This document shows, piece after piece, positions 56,753 to 64,000 of a DNA stretch of 64,000 bases. A program made the position numbers and the translations under genes. Positions within the stretch are counted from its first letter, which is position 1. Each line of letters starts with the position of its first letter. Location: the NCBI GenBank assembly GCA_030844895.1, contig CM061226.1:115492574-115556573 (forward strand), in the 5' to 3' direction. Below the pieces are notes generated by a model. It was not told the DNA's origin, did no database searches, and saw nothing but the letters and a program-made list of their open reading frames with translations. The stretch comes from Ambrosia x helenae (taxonomy: Eukaryota; Streptophyta; Magnoliopsida; Asterales; Asteraceae).

Positions 56753-57429
56753 TGTTTGATTCCTACTCATGTGTTTTGATTCCTAATCATGTGTTTTGAT
56801 TCCTAGTCATGTGTTTTGCTGTTTTAAATGCATTTTAGGATCCCAAAACATGGCTTGACGCCTAGGAACATATTAGGAACCCCGTGACATGTCTAGAAAC
56901 CTGATGACACGTGTTTGGACTCGTATATGCAGTATGTGGACTGTACGATAGACTTGGTGAACTGTTGTGTGTATTAAGTACATGTTTACATGTGATTTTT
57001 TAGTTACTTGTATTTGGCTAACACGGGGGATGTTAGGTCACCAATGGGATGTCGGGTCTTGCCTGGTATAGTCGAATTAACGTTCAAACATGTTTTCAAA
57101 CGTACACGGTTATGGTCTGGACATTTAGGGGCTAGTTGATCGACGGGTTAATAGTCCGGGTACTTATATACATCTTATGATAGGTCGTCGATACTAGGGA
57201 CTATCATTGCATTGTCTGTTGTCTTTTAAGAGGAACGCAACCTAAGGTGAGTTTCACGGCCCCACTTTTACTAGTTTTGTTTTCGGGGGAGAAACATGCT
57301 ACACATTTTAGAAACGCAAAGATTATGTTAAACATGCTACACATTTTAGAAATGCAAAGATTTTGTTATACTAGTGTTATCGTTTGTTTACTATACGATT
57401 CGTTTGAGTCCCAGTTCGTTCAGCCAAGA

Positions 57430-57608
57430 ATACGGCAGTTTGTTAACCGTGAATCCGGAAGTTCGTTAACCGTGAATGTGGAAGTTCGTTAGCCGTGAAT
57501 GCGGAAGTTCGTTAGTCGTGAACACGGTAGTTCGTTAGTCGTGAATGCAGAAGTTCGTTAGTCGTGAATGTGGTAGTTCGTTACTCGTGAATGCGGTAGT
57601 TCGTTAAA
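57430..57608 (+). repeat. 23-bp minisatellite, about eight units
   Basis: Units of the type AGTTCGTTAGTCGTGAATGC within the solo LTR, each with a variable CGG/CAG/TGG step. Confidence 0.88.
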
Positions 57609-58764
57609 GTTCATCGAGTAGTTCATACATGGCATCGTAGCTAGCGTTCTTATAACCTGGTAGTAACATGAATGATCTTTCAAAACTTAAGGAAACGTTT
57701 TACATAAAACCTGTGAACTCACCATCATTATATGTTGACATTTTTTTTGCATGTTTTATCAGGTCGCTAAGGTAGCAGTAGTCGGATACTCGGATTAGGT
57801 GCACGGAGTGCACTTGCATCTAGGTTCATCATGTTCGGGTGTTGAAACTTCAAACATATGTTTTCCTCTTTACTTTGGGTTTGTAAACTTGAAATGCTTC
57901 CGCTGTGTTTGGGATCATTGTTTCGATTATTGCATGGTCTGTTTTACGTTATCTTGTCTCATATAGTTTTCGTTTATTGAGACCATTGACTTGGATCCTG
58001 GTGTGTCACGCACCTCGCGGTAAAACCGCGCACGTGGAATTTGAGGGTGTGACAATGAGACTGCCCGTGACCCGACCCGAACCAACACGTTACAAAAAGC
58101 CCCGAACGTCATTTTATGTACTTTGTTTTGATTTGCAATGAGAAAATGTTAAAAAATCCGGATGAAAGTATTAAACATCACAGTGTTGAAAGTGGCCCAG
58201 GGATCCCTTTTTGGCCCTCTGTATCCGTCTCCCGGGCCGGTCTCTACGGTTACCGGACCCTCGAACGTGTCGTTCTCGGGTGATATAACTGCCCGGTCGG
58301 AAATCCGGGGTCATGAGACTGCCCGTGACCCAATCCGACACGTCACAAAAAAGCCCCGAACGTCATTTTATGTACTTTGTTTTAATTTGCAATAAGTAAA
58401 TGTTAAAATTCCGGATGAAAGTATTAAACATCATAGTGTTGAAAGTGGCTCAGGGAGCCCCTTTCACCCCCTATATCCGTCTCCCGGGTCGGTATCTACG
58501 GTCACCGGACCCTCGAACGTGTCGTCCTTGGGTGATATAACTGCTTGGTCGGAAATTCGGGCGTCATGAGACTGCCCGTGACCCAATCCGGCATGTCACA
58601 AAAAGTAAATGTTAAAAAATCTGGATGAAAGTATTAAACATCACAGTGTCCGAATTCAACATTTTATATATATGGCTTCCACAACACAATCCTCTTACAT
58701 ATATGGCCATAAACATCCAAAAATAATGTTATTCGACCATGAAAAACATTGTTGGAGGTTATAT

Positions 58765-59005
58765 TAATATACATTGTTGGAGACTATGGTTTTTTAGTGT
58801 TGTTGGAACAATGTTACATCTACATGAAATTACTAGGACCTATGTTACATCTGCACGTGGTATAAACACGTGTTAAATGACAATCTGGTTCTGTAATTTC
58901 AAATATATTAATGCTGGTGGGCCCAAAGGTTGTGCAAAAGTTCACTAAATGGATTTTTTGCATCTCCCAACCACTGTTTCGACTAGTAGCAGCTGGGGTG
59001 GTGTT
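58765..59005 (+). repeat. Duplicated segment, copy 2 (empty MITE site)
   Basis: Matches 53240-54075 without the MITE; the junction CAAATATATTAATGCTGG is at about 58900-58917. Confidence 0.8.
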
Positions 59006-59550
59006 CCTTTTAAGCATTTCTGTTAATTAACGGGTGCTAACCTCGGATCAAAAACGTATACAACAGTGTTAGCACAAAGTCCTTCGTAATTATTTGACCG
59101 TTCACAACAGATTTCCACGGGACCAAATTTTCGGAATGGTTCTCAGATTTTCGGGACCAGATTTCCGGTGTTTGATTTTGTAAATAATGTGTGTTTAATT
59201 TATCGTGTTTGAAGTTTATGCAAAATTATGTTTTATTTCTCATGCCATAACTAGTGTGTGCAAATAGGGTTTTTTCAGTTTGTTCGGGACGCATTGGATA
59301 GTCGGTAACGCGTCCACCCAACGTAGACATTTATGCCATGCCAGTATATCGCCTGAGCTCTAAGAACGTGTACCATCGGTCCTCGTAACGCCAGTTCTAA
59401 GAATAAGATACACCGCCCCAAAAACAATCACCTTATTAATAAAACTTAACTACAAACATAGTAAATTAAACTGCTTTAAACACACATTATTAATAAAACT
59501 TAACTATAAACATACTGAATTAAACACACATTATTACTTAATTCCATTAT
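59006..59550. other. Unassigned spacer in the composite
   Basis: A near-duplicate of TTATTAATAAAACTTAACTA at 59433 and 59487; otherwise nothing recognised. Confidence 0.5.
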
Positions 59551-59892
59551 ATGCTGAACAATGAGACTGGTTTTGCATCTGAGTTGTACTCTTCACAAGC
59601 TTGTTGTTTATGCCACAACCGGAATTGGATTTCATTAAGAACCGTCTCAAAATCCTCTAAATCATCTTCAGTGGGGGGGGGGGTGTGGGTGGGTTTGGTT
59701 GCTCACCAGTGTGAGGGCGATAATTACATTGTTCCATGGTAGATGGATGTTGTTGCGTAGTTGTAGGACGGTTATGGCCCCGTGGTTGTGGAGTTGTCGG
59801 ACGGTTATGGTTTTGTAGTTGTGGAGTTGTCGGGCGGTATGGGTAGGGTTGTTGCAAATGGGAGTGTTGCAAAGTAGGTGGTAAGGTTTCAT
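59551..59892 (-). pseudogene. Downstream frames of the GRF zinc-finger gene
   Basis: Minus strand. A Pro/Gln/Thr/Asn-rich stretch (59668-59892) with NNHNRPTTPQ-type repeats, followed by EDFETVLNEIQFRLWHKQQA toward 59551. The order suggests one protein with the zinc finger at 59895-60104, with frames broken by the G-run at 59672-59681 and near 59895. Function unknown. Confidence 0.4.
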
Positions 59893-59894
59893 TG

Positions 59895-60104
59895 CTAGTC
59901 ATTGATGTTTAAAGAACGATGAAACTGTTCGTTGACTTCATTCATCATACTCGAAATAGAAGTCTCTACTACAGGTGGCTCAGCCCAACATACGAATCCA
60001 CAATCACGGGGTTTCCTGTTACAACAGTAGAATCGACGGCCTGGGTTTCTTGAAGTTGATGATATACGAACCGTTGTTGGAGAACCACAATTGCAATAAA
60101 CCAT
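59895..60104 (-). CDS. Small GRF-type zinc-finger protein (69 aa)
   Basis: Begins MVYCNCGSPTTVRISSTSRN and continues with NPGRRFYCCNRKPRDCGFVC, then WAEPP. This matches the zf-GRF pattern C-x-C-G ... NPGR-x-F-x-C ... C-x-F-x-x-W, a nucleic-acid-binding finger; all four Cys are present. The plant family has many short copies of unknown role, often near MULE-like transposons. This one reads away from the right inverted repeat, which could supply its promoter. It ends in SLNIND at TAG, overlapping an ATG of the next frame by a few bases, so a longer protein may have been broken. Start chosen as the only Met before the finger. Confidence 0.6.
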   Translation of the reverse strand: MVYCNCGSPTTVRISSTSRNPGRRFYCCNRKPRDCGFVCWAEPPVVETSISSMMNEVNEQFHRSLNIND

Positions 60105-60257
60105 TTTTTTGGACTCGATCGAGATGAGAAGGAAAAGATGGCAATGTGGTTGTTTTAGGATGACATGCCACCCTATTCTTATGACCCCGGAAAAACCAAA
60201 AGATACAACCGTTCACGTGACAAATTCAAACGAATTAAAGTTGACTGACTTTGATTG

Positions 60258-60380
60258 AAGGTCGCTACTCCATTCAGTGACCTTCTTTGAAGATCTTGGA
60301 TTGGATCAGCGATCGTCGTTGATCGAAAGTGAGACCTTGGAAATTCGTTTTTTGAAGGTCGTTGATCGAATTAGCGACCT
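60258..60380 (-). repeat. Right inverted repeat of the composite
   Basis: Inverted copy of 52853-53024, shorter by the 29-bp subrepeats. Confidence 0.75.
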
Positions 60381-60769
60381 ACCCATTTTCAAAAAAAATT
60401 CCATACAATCTCTACAAACACTCATACAACTTCAAGATCACATACTTATGCAAAAAATTCTGTATAGAAGGTAAATAATGAGAAATTTAAAAGCGAGTAT
60501 ATGTATACGTATGGCTATATAAACATTAAAAATAATGCAATTTTTAACTATAAAGAATGCAAGATGTACAACATGGAAAATACGAAAATTGATAAAGGAA
60601 AAGGAGTTGCTGACACCCACCCACGAAATGAGTACAATTTACATGGTTTTGGGTTTTATTCAATTTGCTAAGAAAGGCACCATTTAATAATTAACTCGCA
60701 CCTTCTGTTTATTCACCGACTCAGTCCATGTACTACTCTTATCCTTTCCTTTACTTGTTTAAAAGAAAC
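60381..60769. other. Spacer
   Basis: AT-rich, nothing recognised. Confidence 0.5.
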
Positions 60770-61262
60770 CAGTGTCTTTTAAGGCGCGCTTTAAACCACT
60801 CTACTACCAACTCATGTTGTAACTTATTATGAAATCATATATATTTATTAATAAATAGGTGTTTGTAAAAAAAAAAATATAAAAAAATGCCAATTTTTCA
60901 AACGGGGACCTCAAACCACACAAATGCACCACAAGCCACTCCACCACCAAGTCATTTTGTTAATTATTATAGAATCATATGTATTTATAAATAAATAAGT
61001 GTTGGGAAAAAAAAAAAATAAAATGTCATGCTTGAAACAAGTTTCAAACCCAAGACCTCAAAGAACACACATGTACCACTCCACTAGTTTCATAATTCTT
61101 ATTGAAGTGTTGTAAAAAAAAAGAAAGAATCAAACCGGTTTCAAACCCAAGATTTCAAAGAACACATATGCACCACAAACCACTCAACCACTATCCCATT
61201 TTGTTATTTTTTATTGAATCATATGTGTATATATATATAAATAAGTATTGTATAAATAAAAA
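60770..61262. repeat. Degenerate tandem repeat (about 110-130-bp units)
   Basis: Four decayed units combining a CAAACCAC..CACTCCACCAC block, GAATCATATGTATTTATA and an A-run. The CAAACC-rich block may be of tRNA/SINE origin but lacks good Pol III boxes. Confidence 0.6.
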
Positions 61263-63084
61263 AAAAAAGAAAATCCAGAAAAAGACAAAAACCATTAATA
61301 TGGTTACTTACTATTCATTTTGTTGGTGCTTTAATATATTTATTATAATTATTATAATTATAATTTATAATATAATTATAATTATAAATACTAACCAACA
61401 ACTAAAAATAATATATTTTTTACGTTATTATAAAATAATTTAAAATGTAATTTCATAATTAAAAATACATATAATTACATTTCGAAAACCCAAGTAAAGA
61501 AAAATCGGTTTCAAACTGAACGGATCTAATTCAGAATACAAGTTGCATCTGATGCCAAGTGACAAGATGCATCGGATCTATTAGGACCATAAGTGTTTTC
61601 CCTTAACAGATCCACGAGAGCTCTCTTCGATTGATACTTTAACGAACATGAGGATTATCTGTAACAATATAACAAACTTGACAATAACAGAATAATTAAC
61701 AAAATATGATTCGATAAGGGACCATAGTCATTGTCAACAAAATGTTGGGGTATCACATTGGTAAGTAGGTAACCAATTTGTCATTCTCACTCATGTACCG
61801 TCTACAAATTTATTATCTCCACCCATACTGATTCTCATGTCGTAGAGTGGTCACATATAAAGCCATGTATTTGTGACAAGACTAACTGGTGTGTATTCTG
61901 TGACGTTGCCATCTGTTAGTGGAGTACCAATGAATCGACATGAATTGCTATCAGGGGCTAAGCATACAATGGGCCAAGGGTGGTCCTGGCCCTCCCGTTT
62001 CTTGACCCAGTAGTAGATTTTTTTAAAAAAAAATTTATACATTTGTTTAAAAATATGAAATTAAAATTATTTTATGCATCTACAAAAGTTTAGAACGTCA
62101 ACAATTAATAGATTCTTTTAATCTATCTATCTTTAACCTTTTAACTTATTTTGGGTCCAGTAAATATAACCCAATTGATAATCCACTAGATCATTAAAAC
62201 CTACAAAACATAAAAAAATATACATCAAACGCATACACATGGGACACAAATGCCAAAGGGAAGCAAGGCCACCACTGCCTTGCCACCGTCACCCTCCCCT
62301 CTCCCTCCATTGGAAATCGCTCGTAACCGATGCAATTATGGGTTTTTTTTTTCTGTGTGTGTATTTCACTTCATTTATTCACAATATCACAAAAATACCC
62401 AACCTAAATTTTATTTTATTTTATCGTTAATTGCTCTGATGACTTAATAATTTTGCATTAGAATTTTGATTTTTTTACTTTTACGGTATGTAGTTCTGAT
62501 ACTATATTTTTATTACGTTTATTGATATACCATTAATCGTCACTTAAAAGTTTGTTAGTGTTAGGGCCTAAGAGCCCTTTTTGGGACTCGGCCGAGACAC
62601 TTAAATTCTCAGGACCGGCTCTTTGTGAGACCAAGGCCGGCTCAACCATCTTGGAGACCTTAAGCGAACAGAAGAAAAGGGGGCCCTTTTTTCACATGTC
62701 ATTCAATCATTGCGATAAACCCTCAATGTTTTTCGTGTTTGAGAATCTTTTGTGAGTCTTATGAGTTTATAAACCGAACCTTTCGTGATTCATTTAAGCC
62801 ATCTAGTTTAGTGTGTTTTTTTTTTAATAACTCAATTCGTTATTTCTATTTGGATTTTGGCATATCAAAATTAACACGTAATGACTAAACCCATATCACC
62901 AATATTAGCACATGATGACTAAATAAGTACCACACAAATTAGCATCTAAGTACTTAACAAGTTTTACTCAAAAGTATCACTCCTTGTATTATTGTTGAAA
63001 GTAGAAAGCGATTATCTTGGAGAATAGTAATTGTAATTTTCGCTTGTGAACAAAGCAGAACCTTGAATTTCAACTAAACCATTA
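61263..63084. other. Unassigned region
   Basis: An AT palindrome-rich stretch at 61325-61395. A GGGCCAAGGGTGGTCCTGGC segment near 61970 and a GGACCGGCTC/GGCCGGCTCAA segment near 62610-62640 look repeat-derived. No gene recognised. Confidence 0.45.
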
Positions 63085-63432
63085 GACCACCCGTAGTGGG
63101 GCGTTTTTTTGGGAAAAAAAAAATAGCGCCCCTGTACACCATTACAGGGGGGGTCCATATGCAAAATTCAGCTTTGGGCTCTATATATATAGCGTCATCC
63201 CTCTTTTGCCCCCTCCAATCAGATCAAGCCACATCAGCACTCTCTCTCTCTCTTTTATTATTTTATTATTTTTTTAATTAAAAAGATATAATAAAATATT
63301 AATAGGGGCTTTATAAATAAAGCCCCTACCACTACACTATTTTTCAGTTTCTCTCTTCATGCTGACTCATCAGCCACGTGGACTAATCAGGAAGGGGGAC
63401 TTTATAAATAAAGCCCCCCACTACGCATGGTC
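63085..63432. mobile_element. Harbinger-type MITE, 348 bp
   Basis: TTA at 63082-63084 and 63433-63435. Ends GACCACCCGTAGTGGGGCG and (other strand) GACCATGCGTAGTGGGGGGC. The right 200 bp resemble 47620-47815, including GGGGCTTTATAAATAAAGCCCC. Confidence 0.9.
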
Positions 63433-63520
63433 TTAGTCATGTTTTTCATATACACTACGTCAATAATTTGGCCTTAGATTTCATAATGTATTAGATTATA
63501 TATTAGGAAGTGAGTGGCTT

Positions 63521-63731
63521 AGGGGGTGTTTGGGATTTGAATATTCAAAACAGATTATGCGTTTTGGAAAAGCAGGGGTGCGGCTGCTTATAGATTATTG
63601 CGTTTTGATAGCCTAAAAAACTGATTCTCTGCGTTTTCAAAACGCAATCCAAACACTAAAAATTGATTATCTGTGTTTTCAAAACACAATAATCTAAAAA
63701 TCAGATTCAAAACGCAATCCCAAACACCCTC
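63521..63731. mobile_element. MITE with GGGTGTTTGGGATT ends
   Basis: GGGGGTGTTTGGGATT at the left mirrors AATCCCAAACACCCTC at the right. Inside, AAAACGCA/TGCGTTTT words repeat in both directions. Target duplication unclear (TTA versus TTG). Confidence 0.75.
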
Positions 63732-63756
63732 TTGATATATATGTAAGTAAACAAAA

Positions 63757-64000
63757 TGTCACGGGCCAAATATTTGAAGATCGCAATGCTATGGGCTGTG
63801 CTTGAACGCTTGGGTCGCTGCCGAATCCTGGACTTCATCAGGGACGGTCTTAGCGGAATAAGGCGAGTCGTGTCTAGACATGTCTATGTGTCGAACACAC
63901 CACTGGTCGAGAGCTGTCGCCGCTCTCCTGATGAGTCCAAGGCAGGACGAAACCAGTTACCCAGATCAAAGAAGCGGGAAAGTTTGGCTTATCCCCGGGG
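63757..64000 (+). mobile_element. Probable retrozyme, 5' LTR start (cut by window end)
   Basis: TGTCACGGGCC at 63757 is a plausible LTR start and a complete type III hammerhead ribozyme lies 145 bp inside. Plant retrozymes are small non-coding LTR elements with such a ribozyme in each roughly 350-bp LTR. Neither the primer site nor the second LTR is in the window, so the assignment rests on the ribozyme. Confidence 0.65.
63902..63957 (+). ncRNA. Type III hammerhead ribozyme
   Basis: Self-cleaving RNA motif with every conserved core base. Stem III: ACTGGT (63902-63907) with ACCAGT (63952-63957). Cleavage site after C in GTC (63908/63909). Stem I: GAGAGC (63909-63914), loop TGTCGCC, GCTCTC (63922-63927). 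Core CTGATGA (63928-63934). Stem II: GTCC (63935-63938), loop AAGGCA, GGAC (63945-63948). Core GAA (63949-63951), then A15.1 paired with U16.1. It should cut its transcript to unit-length RNA that a tRNA ligase could circularise. The loop sizes would allow the loop 1-loop 2 contact that natural hammerheads need. Confidence 0.93.

Larger units (their letters stand above)
55303..58054. mobile_element. Solo LTR, 2752 bp
   Basis: TGTGACACCC...GGGTGTGACA with target duplication ATGAG (55298-55302, 58055-58059). No primer site, purine tract or coding inside, so most likely an LTR-LTR recombination product of a long-LTR (gypsy-like) element. Holds two clusters of short palindromes (55677-55790, 56638-56752) and a 23-bp minisatellite. 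Confidence 0.85.
55167..58642 (+). repeat. 253-bp tandem cassette, three copies, one split by an LTR
   Basis: Copy 1 is 55167-55302 plus 58060-58182, copy 2 is 58183-58435, copy 3 starts at 58436 and is shortened. Shared words: GGTGATATAACTGC, CCGTCTCCCGGG, ACCGGACCCTCGAACGTGTC. No coding evident. Confidence 0.85.
52853..60380. mobile_element. Composite flanked by long inverted repeats (Mutator-like)
   Basis: Left 52853-53024 and right 60258-60380 are inverted copies: GACCTTCAAAAACGAATTTC at the left, its complement near 60339-60358, and matching GAGTAGCGACCTTC inner ends. The left copy is longer through a 29-bp repeat (GATCGCTGATCCAATCCAAG...) present about three times. Long terminal inverted repeats and a GRF zinc-finger gene next to one end suggest a MULE. 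I found no MULE transposase, and a 9-bp target duplication was not identified. Confidence 0.6.

Noticed and set aside
63365..63380. CTGATGAG on the minus strand inside the MITE
   Set aside because: No CGAAA partner at the right spacing and no stems.

Overview
This is a transposon-dense stretch of a flowering-plant nuclear genome. I found no intact single-copy host gene. AT-rich spacers, a Sirevirus-type Ty1/copia element, PIF/Harbinger elements, plant-type LINE and Helitron remnants and a Cassandra element with 5S rRNA-like LTRs all fit a eudicot. I lean towards the daisy family (Asteraceae) from the look of the copia proteins, but that is inference.

Layout. 1-14643: two Sirevirus-like copia units in tandem sharing a middle LTR. 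Unit A (cut by the window start) has integrase/RT/RNase H, a structured non-coding region and a spliced env-position gene. Unit B keeps leader, gag, a protease stub and a 3' LTR but has lost RT. 14787-15151: hAT-type MITE. 15532-31932: a Harbinger transposon (TAA duplications) split by a 14.6-kb LTR-int-LTR-int-LTR array of a non-coding minus-strand retroelement (ATATT duplications). 32134-34003: Helitron remnant with the end of its helicase. 34069-39190: broken minus-strand LINE. 40025-48977: Harbinger MITEs and Helitron pieces. 49390-51562: second Harbinger transposase, split by a Cassandra element at the first catalytic Asp. 52853-60380: long inverted repeats bracketing a Mutator-like composite with a GRF zinc-finger gene, a MITE whose empty site is also in the window, and a 2.75-kb solo LTR. 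63085-64000: two MITEs, then a complete hammerhead ribozyme in what looks like the start of a retrozyme.

The most interesting signals are RNA-level. (1) A type III hammerhead ribozyme lies at 63902-63957. (2) Four stem-loops in the two copia units keep one loop sequence while their stems have largely different sequences that still pair. (3) A hairpin in the copia LTR has arms that changed together. (4) tRNA-like Pol III boxes sit in the LTR of the coding-free array. (5) The env-position gene appears to be spliced, with a 51-bp minisatellite inside its intron.

No element here has all its coding parts intact. Several (unit B, the array, Cassandra, the retrozyme, the MITEs) would depend on enzymes made elsewhere. 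Nested insertions with matching target duplications give relative ages: Harbinger is older than the array, Harbinger is older than Cassandra, and the tandem cassette is older than the solo LTR.
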